A stretch of 64,000 bases of DNA from Paenibacillus sp. FSL H7-0357 (GTDB lineage: Bacteria > Bacillota > Bacilli > Paenibacillales > Paenibacillaceae). Below, in pieces: positions 17,987 through 26,341 of the stretch. The stretch covers positions 1,364,001 to 1,428,000 of the forward strand of contig NZ_CP009241.1 of the NCBI RefSeq assembly GCF_000758525.1, read 5' to 3'. The notes under the pieces were generated by a model. That model was given only the letters and a program-made list of their open reading frames with translations, did no database searches and was not told the origin of the DNA. The first letter of the stretch is position 1, and each line of letters opens with the position of its first letter. The position numbers were made by a program, and so were the translations under genes.

Positions 17987-18526
17987 ATGAAAAAAGCGAT
18001 GATATTGTTGTTGCTATTGGTGGTTGTATTACCATCACAGGCGTTTGCCGCTACATATTCTAATGCGTACGTAGACAAGTATTATTTTGAATCCTACAAA
18101 GACAGGGTGAAAGAGGTTAAGGATGCGCAGAAGAACTTAAGTAAAGTCTTGGGCACCGAGGTTACAGCCTTAGCGCAGAAATCCAAGGTATCTGCAGCTA
18201 ACTATAGCAATGCGGTCAAAAACAAGCTGAGCAAGGAGGCTGTCGCCAAGGCTAGAAATGAAATGACACAGGATAAAAAAACGCTCGCGGCAGCAAAAGC
18301 CAAGTTGTCAAAAACCGTAAAGAGCGCCAAAAAGGAAAGCGATACATCCCTTAAAGAGATCGCAAATCATAAAGCATCTCTGGTCAAGATGATCAAGACT
18401 CATTTGGAAGGCAAAGACCAACAAAGCGATGCAGCTTTTAATAAGACGCTATCCTCGGAGCTTTCCCAAATAGACTCCAGTTTTAATGCGGCACTGGAAT
18501 ATTTGCAGAACATTGAGCTTGATTAA
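17987..18526 (+). CDS. Secreted coiled-coil protein
   Basis: A 179-residue protein from the ATG at 17987 (GGGAG close upstream; a longer frame lacks a signal). The signal peptide is clear: MKK, a run of hydrophobic residues and a cleavage site after AFA. The mature part is almost all helix, rich in Lys, Ala and Ser, with heptad-like spacing (residues about 45-160), consistent with an extended coiled coil. No catalytic motif is seen. It may be cell-wall associated. It ends shortly before a strong terminator. Family not recognised. Confidence 0.75.
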   Translation: MKKAMILLLLLVVVLPSQAFAATYSNAYVDKYYFESYKDRVKEVKDAQKNLSKVLGTEVTALAQKSKVSAANYSNAVKNKLSKEAVAKARNEMTQDKKTLAAAKAKLSKTVKSAKKESDTSLKEIANHKASLVKMIKTHLEGKDQQSDAAFNKTLSSELSQIDSSFNAALEYLQNIELD

Positions 18527-18620
18527 TCCGCGAAGCGGGCAGCGTCAAGTAAGTTTAATCAATAACAGGAAGAGGTCCGGTTTACTCCCGCTCTCAACTA
18601 ACTGTTCTCATAACCATGAT

Positions 18621-18666
18621 AGCGGCTGTGTGTGCCCATATTTACTGGACGCGGCAGCCGCTTTTT
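18621..18666 (+). terminator. Rho-independent terminator of the coiled-coil gene
   Basis: AGCGGCTG / CAGCCGCT stem followed by TTTTGCTTTT. Confidence 0.75.
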
Positions 18667-18701
18667 GCTTTTATATTCAATGAACCTGGGCGTTAACAAC
18701 G

Positions 18702-19625
18702 TTACTGAACATGTATTTCCGACTTGATATCATTTTGACTTAAAAATTTCATTAGATCATTACTCAGCTGCACAATCTCATTGTTAGCATTATTCGCATA
18801 ATCCGGCAACATCATATCCCTAACCATTTTAGTTCGTAGCCATGTCATAAAGAAAAGATCCAAAAATAAGTTTGGAAATTTAAGCACCATTTTAAGCATT
18901 GGAGGATCAATTGAAACGCCAGCTTTTTGTATTGCCCTTAGATTCGCTTTTAAAGTGACTGTTATTTTGCGTGCCGTCTTTCTGGTTCTGGCTGTTTTTT
19001 TGTCAATTATCTTATTCTCAGAATGCAAAATGCTCAACATGGCAATGTCTGATACGGAATGTGTGATTAGATACGCTTGCATATCCTTTTTAATAACGTA
19101 GGGAAGCTTTGCTGTTTTAAATAATTTTGCGAGGTTTTCTATGCGTTCTGTCACTACACCATTAATTTCTCCAAATGCAGTTGCCACTAAAATCTTTGGT
19201 AGAAATCGAGCATGCAATACTCCATCTTTAATCTGTCCGCCGAAGCCGGGAAAAGCTGGTAAAAGTCTATCCCCTACGATATCCAGCCACGAAGAAAATC
19301 CAATTGAATTACTAGTCATCGTGACTATATTTTTGCTTTGATTATCTTTTAGCGCTAACAACGCTGATTCGGACCGATCATAACGAACGGTAACGAAAAT
19401 AAAATCGTATACATCGTCATTTTCGAGCGTATCAATGACATTTACTTGTATCGATCTAACTGTACCTTTTTCTTTATATTGCAGGCCATTTTCTCTTAAT
19501 GATTTAAATCTATTAGAATGTGCAAACAGGCTAACGTCAAACCCTGCTTCAATAAGCTTAATTGCGTACATGCTCCCGATAACACCTGCACCAAAAATTA
19601 AAATTCTATCTTGTTTTGCTGACAT
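18702..19625 (-). CDS. Ketopantoate reductase family (ApbA/PanE-like) oxidoreductase
   Basis: A 307-residue protein from the ATG at 19625 (GGGGTGG just upstream). The N-terminus has a Rossmann motif, ILIFGAGVIGSMYAIKL, typical of ApbA/PanE, and the C-terminal half is helical. True PanE makes pantoate with NADPH; this divergent, long, AT-rich copy without pantothenate neighbours probably reduces something else. It is divergent from a TetR gene, with a palindrome between them, and is likely repressed by it. Codon use is more AT-rich than the backbone, which suggests transfer. Confidence 0.8.
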   Translation of the reverse strand: MSAKQDRILIFGAGVIGSMYAIKLIEAGFDVSLFAHSNRFKSLRENGLQYKEKGTVRSIQVNVIDTLENDDVYDFIFVTVRYDRSESALLALKDNQSKNIVTMTSNSIGFSSWLDIVGDRLLPAFPGFGGQIKDGVLHARFLPKILVATAFGEINGVVTERIENLAKLFKTAKLPYVIKKDMQAYLITHSVSDIAMLSILHSENKIIDKKTARTRKTARKITVTLKANLRAIQKAGVSIDPPMLKMVLKFPNLFLDLFFMTWLRTKMVRDMMLPDYANNANNEIVQLSNDLMKFLSQNDIKSEIHVQ

Positions 19626-19667
19626 GAATACCACCCCTACTTATTAACATTTCCTTTTGATTATCAG

Positions 19668-19679
19668 ACAACATGTTGT
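19668..19679. promoter_or_regulatory. Palindrome between divergent reductase and tetR genes
   Basis: The perfect 12-base palindrome ACAACATGTTGT lies in the 148-base intergenic region, 43 bases from the reductase start. It is the best candidate operator for the neighbouring TetR protein. Confidence 0.5.
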
Positions 19680-19773
19680 ATGATGTGATTATAAATCTTC
19701 ATTATTCCTTGATCAACCGTCAGTTTTTTATTATTTGTCGGATGATATTCTTATTCGCTAGTAGGAGGGAAAC

Positions 19774-20325
19774 ATGAAAAAGCAACCCCAAATAACGGAG
19801 AAAACAAGACAAAAGGTTGTAGAAGTTTTTTGTGAGTTATATAGCCAAAAGCCGATTGAGAAAATTTCGGTTCAGGAAATTGCGAATAAGTCAGGATATA
19901 ACCGCAGCACCTTTTATCAATACTTTACTGACATTTACGAATTGTTAGACTCTGTTGAAAATGACTTATTGAATGACATTAAAAAAGAAATGGCGAATAA
20001 AGAGCTATCGATGCATACGGTTCAAGATACGCTCTATTGTCTGGACAAAAGAGAACATCTCCTGGTTCTTAATGCCCTTTTGGGTGATTATGGAAGTGCC
20101 CGTTTTTTAAAACGCTTAAAAAAAGAAATCACTTTGGATCAATTAGAATTAAACGTTCCGCAAAACCATTCCTTAACGCCATACTTCATTGAGTTTTACC
20201 TGACAACTTCCCTTTCTTTATTTCGTCTTTGGCTCCAGCGTCAAAAGGATTTATCGTCAGAAGAATTTTTCAAGATAGTGGAGAACCTATATTCAAGAGG
20301 GATTACGCCCTATTTTAAAGAATGA
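19774..20325 (+). CDS. TetR family regulator
   Basis: A 183-residue protein with GGAGGG before the ATG. The N-terminal HTH is plain (KTRQKVVEVFCELYSQKP, then SGYNRSTFYQYFTDIYEL). The remaining 130 residues are a helical ligand domain without recognisable signature. It is divergent from the ketopantoate-reductase-like gene, an arrangement common for TetR regulators and their targets. The gene is AT-rich like its partner, so the two probably arrived together. Confidence 0.88.
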   Translation: MKKQPQITEKTRQKVVEVFCELYSQKPIEKISVQEIANKSGYNRSTFYQYFTDIYELLDSVENDLLNDIKKEMANKELSMHTVQDTLYCLDKREHLLVLNALLGDYGSARFLKRLKKEITLDQLELNVPQNHSLTPYFIEFYLTTSLSLFRLWLQRQKDLSSEEFFKIVENLYSRGITPYFKE

Positions 20326-20462
20326 GTCTGTCATTCAAACCAAATCCATATGTTGTATAACAATAAAAAAGCGCGCATAAGCTTGTTTACACAATATACT
20401 CCATAAAGACCATCCGCATTTGTAGAATGCCCTTGCCTAGCGCACACATGCTTTGGTTTATT

Positions 20463-21491
20463 TTAAGATTCCAAAGCATCTTTAAGAAATTGAAGTGAAT
20501 TATGACGAAATGCACTTGTTTTTGATTCGTCTATATGATGAAAAGTAACATCATCAATATTTGGAATATTTGATGTATCATAAACATAGCAAGAAGATAA
20601 GCCAAACGTATCCAGCAGAGCTATCAGTCTTGAATCCATTGATTTGGGGTCTTGTGGATTATCAGATACCGGGAAAACCAAAAATGGAACCTTATATAAA
20701 ATGGCAAAAGCAGCCCCATGAAAAGCACTAGTAATAAAATACTTAGCGTGTTTTATGTACCCTACAAATTCCTTCGGACCAACCGTAGCTGCTCCAGCAG
20801 TTGCAAGAGATATAATCTCGTATCCGTACTTTTTTGAAAGTGCTTCAGCGTATTCCTGAACCCCTGTAATATCTCGTAAATCATAAGTGAGTATATAGGC
20901 TTTTTCTGGCGGAGTAGCAGATATATCATCCCATCCGGATTTATCAAGAAGCATTACTGGATCCAATACATGAGTAATATCTCCATTTTTCATCGTTTTC
21001 ACAAAAGGGATTGCACTTTTTTCACGAACAGAAACAAAGTCTAAGGAATTAACGTGTGGAGCAAGGATATTTTTTCGATCGGGCTCTATTTCTGCTCCTC
21101 CCATGCTTGCTGCGTATGCAATTTTCGTTTTTGATGCTGGAACAAAAGAAAGTGCCATACAGGGTAAAATGTCATCGGAAATAACCCATGGTAAACCCCA
21201 TATTTGGTCGCTACCGCAAACAAAAATATCGTAATCATCAACACATTCTGCAATATCAGATACTGTATATAAGCGTTCGCTGTGGGGAATGCTTTCGGAA
21301 AAAGTCCTGAAATGTTCAGCACCTTTAGCACTTTCATATGCTTGTAAGGTGTATTCGTTTTGCCACTTGAATGTAATTTGCTCACAATGAAATCCTAACT
21401 TAGCTATAGCTTTTTGCAGTGCATAAGCTCCAAGCTGGCCACCGTAATTATAGTTTTTGTAGTAAAGAGTAATAATTCCAACTTTTTTCAT
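20463..21491 (-). CDS. Polysaccharide pyruvyl transferase family protein
   Basis: A 342-residue protein. The ATG at 21491 is preferred to one 12 bases upstream because GGAG sits 8 bases before it. Family landmarks: N-terminal GIITLYYKNYNYGGQLGAYA, mid-protein CGSDQIWG, and C-terminal FITSAFHGAAFAILYKVPF with the conserved HG pair. The family adds pyruvyl ketal groups to cell-wall or exopolysaccharide sugars (CsaB, WcaK types). No other glycan genes are adjacent, so the acceptor is unknown. AT-rich compared with the backbone. Confidence 0.87.
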   Translation of the reverse strand: MKKVGIITLYYKNYNYGGQLGAYALQKAIAKLGFHCEQITFKWQNEYTLQAYESAKGAEHFRTFSESIPHSERLYTVSDIAECVDDYDIFVCGSDQIWGLPWVISDDILPCMALSFVPASKTKIAYAASMGGAEIEPDRKNILAPHVNSLDFVSVREKSAIPFVKTMKNGDITHVLDPVMLLDKSGWDDISATPPEKAYILTYDLRDITGVQEYAEALSKKYGYEIISLATAGAATVGPKEFVGYIKHAKYFITSAFHGAAFAILYKVPFLVFPVSDNPQDPKSMDSRLIALLDTFGLSSCYVYDTSNIPNIDDVTFHHIDESKTSAFRHNSLQFLKDALES

Positions 21492-21640
21492 AATAATCTC
21501 CATTCCGAACTAAGTCGGCACAAACAGGAAGGAAAGAAAAGTGCCGAAAAGTCTACATAAATTTGAATCCTAAAATGATTTCTTTGACTATCCAATTAGC
21601 TCAAAAACCGCCGTTTTTGCATCCATCTCACTAAGCATGG

Positions 21641-21720
21641 TCAGTCTAATACTTTATTTTCTCAGTCTACAACTTTATTTGCTGAGTCTAGCATTTTATT
21701 TTTCAGTCTAGCATTGGTCA
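21641..21720. repeat. Four-copy 20-21 bp tandem repeat (AGTCTA array)
   Basis: AGTCTA starts at 21643, 21664, 21685 and 21705, so the period is 21, 21 and 20 bases, with CTTTATTT or a close variant between copies. The phase equals two helical turns. It lies between two divergently transcribed genes, 115-195 bases before the TetR start. Confidence 0.7.
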
Positions 21721-21835
21721 AGCACCGATTTCTAGGTTGAGCCGGAAATCCTCCAGCTAATCTCTTGTAATTCGCAAGCCGATGTTTTATATTGACATAA
21801 GAGCAGGTCAATAATAAAAGAGGTGAACGGACGAG

Positions 21836-22588
21836 ATGACTCCACGCACGAAGGAACAAAACGAAGAGATCCGGCTGCGGCGTCTGGCGCAAATTCGTAA
21901 AGCCGCTGCCGATGTGTTTTTGAATAAAGGGCCATTACTGGAAATCCGCGATGTGGCCGCGCAGGCGGGACTCGGCTATGGCACGGTATACCATTATTAC
22001 AGCAATAAGGGCGATTTGCTCTACGATCTGTTATGGGACGCGGTGGAGCGGGCTGGGGGATGGCTAGAGGCTCCGCTTGAGTTCCCGCTGGAGGCTCCGC
22101 TAGAGGCACGGCTGAAGGTCCCGCTGGAGGTCCCACGCGCTTCGGCTTCGGGGGAGACGCCGGCGGACACTGGGAACTTGGCTGCCGCGGATTCCCGAAG
22201 CGGAAGCCGCGGAACGGCCGCTGCCGCAGAGCTTGGCCCCGTCGCCGCCGCCGGCGTCCGGCTGCTGCAGCTTTGGGCAGAGGACCACGCCCTGTACCTG
22301 CTGCATAAGCAGGCCAGTGAGGACTTTGCCTCGCTGCCTGAAGCGCGCTCGGCCCTGCTCTCGGCCGCCTTTCGCCGGGAGGTGCTCGCGCCGTTTGCCG
22401 CACTGCTGGAAACCGGGCGTGCGGCGGACGGGGCTGCCGCTTCCGGCGGAAACGCGGCGGAGCCGCCGTATCGGCTACAGCATGCTGAAATGCTGCTGGC
22501 CGCCTTGGTCGGCTGCGCCTCGCTTTCGCTTCGCCGCGGAAAGCTGCACGAGGAGGCCAGGGATATCGCCCTGTTTTTAAAATTATAG
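21836..22588 (+). CDS. TetR family regulator with low-complexity insert
   Basis: A 250-residue, very GC-rich gene with AGAGGTGAA before the ATG. The N-terminal TetR HTH is clear (RLAQIRKAAADVFLNKGP, GLGYGTVYHYYSNKGDLL). After residue 75 there is an unusual PLE-rich stretch built from imperfect 5-residue repeats (EAPLE, EFPLE, EARLK, EVPLE), followed by an Ala/Gly/Ser-rich region, before the helical ligand domain resumes. The methionine aminopeptidase gene begins 27 bases downstream and is probably co-transcribed. The insert looks like slippage-driven expansion. Confidence 0.85.
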   Translation: MTPRTKEQNEEIRLRRLAQIRKAAADVFLNKGPLLEIRDVAAQAGLGYGTVYHYYSNKGDLLYDLLWDAVERAGGWLEAPLEFPLEAPLEARLKVPLEVPRASASGETPADTGNLAAADSRSGSRGTAAAAELGPVAAAGVRLLQLWAEDHALYLLHKQASEDFASLPEARSALLSAAFRREVLAPFAALLETGRAADGAAASGGNAAEPPYRLQHAEMLLAALVGCASLSLRRGKLHEEARDIALFLKL

Positions 22589-22615
22589 AATGGATAAGGA
22601 GCGAATAAGCAAAAG

Positions 22616-23362
22616 ATGATCATTTTAAAATCACCCAGGGAAATCGAAGAGATGAAGCCGGCGAGCCAAATCATTGCGGACTGCTACCGCGAGGTGGCCA
22701 AACTGATCGAGCCTGGGATCACCACCCGGGAAATCAATGACTTTGTTGCCAGACACATCACCAAGCTGGGCGGCAAGCAGTTTACGAAAGGGTACAACGG
22801 TTTTCCCGCCGAAACCTGCATTTCGGTCAACGATGTGGTGGCCCACGGCATTCCTTCGAACCAGGTGCTTATGGACGGCGACTTGCTAAAGCTCGACATC
22901 GTCGTGGAATACGGCGGATGGTTCGGCGATTCGTGCTGGTGCTATGCGGTGGGCAATATCCCGCCGGAGGCGCAAAAATTAATGAAGGTGACAAAGGAAT
23001 GCTTGGATCTGGGGATCGCCCGGGCACTCCCCGGGGGCCGGCTCGGCGACATAACGTCGGCGATTCAACAGCATGCGGAAGCGAACGGGTTTTCGGTCGT
23101 ACGCGATCTGCTGGCGCATGGGATCGGGCGGAGCCTGCACGAGGAACCGAGCTACGAGCATATCGGCGTAGCCGGCAAAGGCATTCGGTTAAAGGAAGGC
23201 ATGGTGTTTACGATTGAACCGATGATCAACGAAGGTACGTTCCGCATCACGATCGACGACGATGAGTGGACGGCGAGAACGGCCGACGGCAAGCTGTCGG
23301 CGCAATATGAGCATACGATCGCAGTCACGCCGGACGGACCGCTGATTTTAACGGCCCAGTAA
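22616..23362 (+). CDS. map: Methionine aminopeptidase, type I
   Basis: A 248-residue metalloprotease that removes N-terminal Met from new proteins. All five metal ligands are visible: Asp94, Asp105, His168, Glu201 and Glu232, with His77 in the substrate pocket (VVAHGIP). The N-terminus lacks the zinc-finger extension, as usual in bacteria. It follows a TetR gene rather than sitting in the ribosomal-protein/secY-adk region, so it is probably a second, accessory copy. AAGGAG is 14 bases upstream, a long spacing, so translation may depend on the upstream gene. Confidence 0.94.
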   Translation: MIILKSPREIEEMKPASQIIADCYREVAKLIEPGITTREINDFVARHITKLGGKQFTKGYNGFPAETCISVNDVVAHGIPSNQVLMDGDLLKLDIVVEYGGWFGDSCWCYAVGNIPPEAQKLMKVTKECLDLGIARALPGGRLGDITSAIQQHAEANGFSVVRDLLAHGIGRSLHEEPSYEHIGVAGKGIRLKEGMVFTIEPMINEGTFRITIDDDEWTARTADGKLSAQYEHTIAVTPDGPLILTAQ

Positions 23363-23792
23363 GAATAGAGGCGAACGGACGGGAAAGCGTCATTTTAGGA
23401 AATAAGTCGCCAACCCGGCCTGCTTGGACCAAACGACGAAAAAGCGCTGAGCTCAGCCTAGGACCAGGGAAGCTTTTGTTAACATGGTTTGTAACTATAC
23501 CGATTTACGAAAAACCGCGTTATATGCGGTTTTTTATTATGACTAGGGTATAAATCTTATAAATTTCAAGGAAAATAGTGTACATATCGAACGAAACTTA
23601 GTGCATAATTTGTGCGCGCTCAAGCCGTCGGAATTCTTCTTTACGCGAACTACAGCATGTAATCCTCCAGCTAGTTATTGGGAAAATCGTTGTTCAACTG
23701 CACAATGCATTTCGTCCGATCATCAATATTTTTTGGCGATGTTAAGCGTTACAATGAAAGCGTGTTCAACAAGAGCAATGGGAGGCATAACA
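23363..23792 (+). other. Intergenic region between map and the permease gene
   Basis: 430 bases without a convincing gene. It holds a terminator at 23511-23535, and a TACAAT box at 23750-23755, about 40 bases before the permease start, without a clear -35. Nothing else recognisable. Confidence 0.5.
23511..23535 (+). terminator. Rho-independent terminator after map
   Basis: AACCGC / GCGGTT stem around GTTATAT with A-rich sequence before and TTTT after. Confidence 0.75.
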
Positions 23793-25088
23793 ATGGAAGG
23801 ATTAATGATTGGCTGGTATGGCGCCTTGGCGGGGTTGGCAATTGCTATTATTCTGATATTAAGAAAACTGAATCCCGTATATGCGCTGTTTCTGGGGGCC
23901 ATTGCAGGCTCGCTAATCGGCGGCGCCAATCTGGAGCAGACGGTAACTGTTCTTGTAAGCGGTACGCAAAGTGTAATGGGCACGGTGCTGCGTGTGCTCG
24001 CCGCCGGTGTCCTGGCAGGGGTAATGATGGAATCGGGGGCGGCCGAGACCATTGCCCAGGCGATTGTCAAAAAATTCGGCGGCAGCAAAGCCATTCTGGC
24101 CTTGGCCCTGGCAACGATGATTATTACCGCAGTGGGTGTCTTCATTCCCGTAGCGGTGCTGATTGTGGCTCCTATTGCTTTGTCGGTAGGCAATAAGATG
24201 GGGATTTCCAAGATGGCGCTGCTGCTTGCCCTGTCGGGCGGAGGTAAAGCGGGGAACATTATCTCCCCCAATCCGAATACGATAGCTGCGGCCCGCGGGT
24301 TCGATCTGGATCTGAGCCACGTGATGCTGGCCGGCTTGATTCCGGCAGTGTGCGGCCTGATCGTAACCGTTATTGTCGCTTCACTTCTGAAGAAAAAAGG
24401 GATTATGGTCACAGACCAGGAGGCGGTGAACAACACCGCCGACACCTCCAAATATCCGCCGCTTCATCAGGCGATTGTTGCACCGCTCGTTGCGGTCATT
24501 CTGCTGATGATCAATCCGATTGGCTCGCTATCCGGAATTGAGGCATTGTCCAACTTCAAGGTGGATGCATTATACATCCTGCCGATTGCAGGGATTATCG
24601 GCATGCTGGCTATGGGCCAAGGCAAGAAGATCCTGCAGTACAGCTCGTCCGGCTTGAACAAAATGACAGCAACTGTTCTGATCCTGATCGGTGCAGGAGG
24701 CATAGCTGGTTTGATTGCAGCTTCTGATCTGTCGACCCAGGTGGTCCAGTTGATTCAGGCCTCGGGTATATCCGGCACCTTCCTGGCACCGATTTCCGGT
24801 ATCCTGATGGCGGCGGCTACCGCCTCAACCTCAACGGGTGTTATTCTGGCTACAGGCTCCTTCGGGCAAGCCATTCTCGATATGGGCACCGCTCCGCTGG
24901 CAGCGGCAGTAATGGTCCATACCGGTGCCACTGTCATTGACTCTCTTCCGCAGGGGAACTACTTCCATGTAACGGCGGATAGTATGAAAATGACGATCAA
25001 GCAGCGGTTAGGGCTGGTCCCTTACGAGGCGATTGTCGGCGGAACGATGACGCTTGTGGCGACGATTATTTACGGATTTTTATTCTAA
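23793..25088 (+). CDS. GntP-family permease, likely glycerate or gluconate
   Basis: A 431-residue, 12- to 14-helix membrane protein starting at 23793, where GGGAGG lies 7 bases upstream; an upstream in-frame extension is not credible. It shows GntP features: ALSGGGKAGNIISPNPNTIAAARG in the middle and TATASTSTGVILATGSFG with HTGATVIDSLPQGNYFH near the end. GntP transporters import gluconate and related acids with protons. The next gene is glycerate kinase and a CdaR-type regulator follows, so the natural substrate here is probably glycerate. Confidence 0.88.
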   Translation: MEGLMIGWYGALAGLAIAIILILRKLNPVYALFLGAIAGSLIGGANLEQTVTVLVSGTQSVMGTVLRVLAAGVLAGVMMESGAAETIAQAIVKKFGGSKAILALALATMIITAVGVFIPVAVLIVAPIALSVGNKMGISKMALLLALSGGGKAGNIISPNPNTIAAARGFDLDLSHVMLAGLIPAVCGLIVTVIVASLLKKKGIMVTDQEAVNNTADTSKYPPLHQAIVAPLVAVILLMINPIGSLSGIEALSNFKVDALYILPIAGIIGMLAMGQGKKILQYSSSGLNKMTATVLILIGAGGIAGLIAASDLSTQVVQLIQASGISGTFLAPISGILMAAATASTSTGVILATGSFGQAILDMGTAPLAAAVMVHTGATVIDSLPQGNYFHVTADSMKMTIKQRLGLVPYEAIVGGTMTLVATIIYGFLF

Positions 25089-25109
25089 TATCAAACATGG
25101 GGTGAGGAA

Positions 25110-26252
25110 ATGAGAGAGAAAACCTTTGTACTGGCACCGGACTCCTTTAAAGAGAGCATGAGCGCTAAGGAAGTCTGCATTGCGATGGAAAAGGGGCTGC
25201 GAAAGGTTTATCCCAAGGCTGAATATATACATGTTCCTATGGCGGATGGAGGGGAAGGAACGGTCCAATCGCTTGTCGATGCCTCCGGAGGGCAAATTTA
25301 TACCAAAGAGGTTATGGGACCGCTGGGGCAACCTGTTACAGCGAAGTACGGCATCCTCGGCGACGGCCGTACGGCGGCCATTGAGATGGCTTCGGCAAGC
25401 GGTATTCATCTGGTGGACAAGGCGGACAGAAACCCGCTTATCACCACCACCTATGGCACCGGCGAACTGATTAGGGAATGTCTTGACCGGGACATCCGCA
25501 ATATCATTATCGGCATCGGGGGCAGCGCGACCAATGACGGCGGCACAGGGATGGCCGAGGCGCTCGGGGCCAGATTCCTCGATGAAGCGGGGAATGAGCT
25601 TCCGCGCGGCGGCGGCAGTCTGGACCGGCTGGCAAGTATTGATATTGCTTCTCTTGACGAACGGCTGAAGCAGGTTCAGCTGATCGTGGCCTGTGACGTC
25701 ACCAACCCGCTGTGCGGGGAGCAAGGCGCATCCCGGGTGTTCGGCCCGCAAAAGGGGGCTACACCCGAGATGGTCCTCCAGCTCGATGAGAATCTTGCCC
25801 ATTATGCGGAAATCGTAAACAAACAGCTGGATAAGGATATCCGCGACTTGCCGGGTGCCGGAGCTGCCGGAGGACTTGGCGCGGGACTGCTGATATTTAC
25901 ACAGGCAGTTCTGCAGAAAGGAATCGAAATCGTTATTGAATATACCGGCCTCAAGCACAAGCTGGCCGCTGCCGATATTGTGTTCACCGGCGAGGGCGGC
26001 ATTGACTTCCAGACCAAATTCGGTAAAACACCGTACGGGGTGGCCCGCACCGCCAAAGCAGGCGGCAAGAAGGTCATTGCCTTAGCCGGCTACATCGGTG
26101 AAGGGATTGAGACGCTCTATGCGGAAGGCATAGATGCCATCTTCGGAATCGTTCCGGGAGCGGCTGAACTGGAAAAGCTGCTAAACGACGGTCCGGCCAA
26201 TGTCGAACGGACCTGTGAGAATATTGCGAGAGTGCTGAAGTTAAGCGAATAA
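25110..26252 (+). CDS. glxK: Glycerate kinase
   Basis: A 380-residue GarK/GlxK-type kinase that phosphorylates glycerate with ATP. Visible blocks: LAPDSFKESMSAKEV at the N-terminus, PMADGGEGT near 45, a Gly-rich IIIGIGGSATNDGGTGM block around 135, and FTGEGGIDFQTKFGKTP near 295. Length is typical. It starts 21 bases after the permease stop with GGGGTGAGG upstream, so the two form one operon for uptake and activation of glycerate. The product may be 2- or 3-phosphoglycerate; members of this family differ. Confidence 0.94.
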   Translation: MREKTFVLAPDSFKESMSAKEVCIAMEKGLRKVYPKAEYIHVPMADGGEGTVQSLVDASGGQIYTKEVMGPLGQPVTAKYGILGDGRTAAIEMASASGIHLVDKADRNPLITTTYGTGELIRECLDRDIRNIIIGIGGSATNDGGTGMAEALGARFLDEAGNELPRGGGSLDRLASIDIASLDERLKQVQLIVACDVTNPLCGEQGASRVFGPQKGATPEMVLQLDENLAHYAEIVNKQLDKDIRDLPGAGAAGGLGAGLLIFTQAVLQKGIEIVIEYTGLKHKLAAADIVFTGEGGIDFQTKFGKTPYGVARTAKAGGKKVIALAGYIGEGIETLYAEGIDAIFGIVPGAAELEKLLNDGPANVERTCENIARVLKLSE

Positions 26253-26260
26253 CGAAATTA

Positions 26261-26294
26261 GACGGCCCCGAAGAAGAAATTCTTCGGGGCCGTC
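26261..26294. terminator. Hairpin between glycerate kinase and cdaR
   Basis: A perfect 15-bp stem (GACGGCCCCGAAGAA and complement) with a GAAA loop between convergent genes. The U-tract is poor on both sides, so termination is likely but not certain. Confidence 0.6.
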
Positions 26295-26341
26295 TGCAGT
26301 TAGGTGCCGGAAGATGAGCGGCAGCAGCTCTGAAGTTTAGG

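Noticed and set aside
22021..22674. Ser/Ala-rich minus-strand frames in the GC-rich TetR
   Set aside because: Shadows caused by high GC at third codon positions; no ribosome sites.
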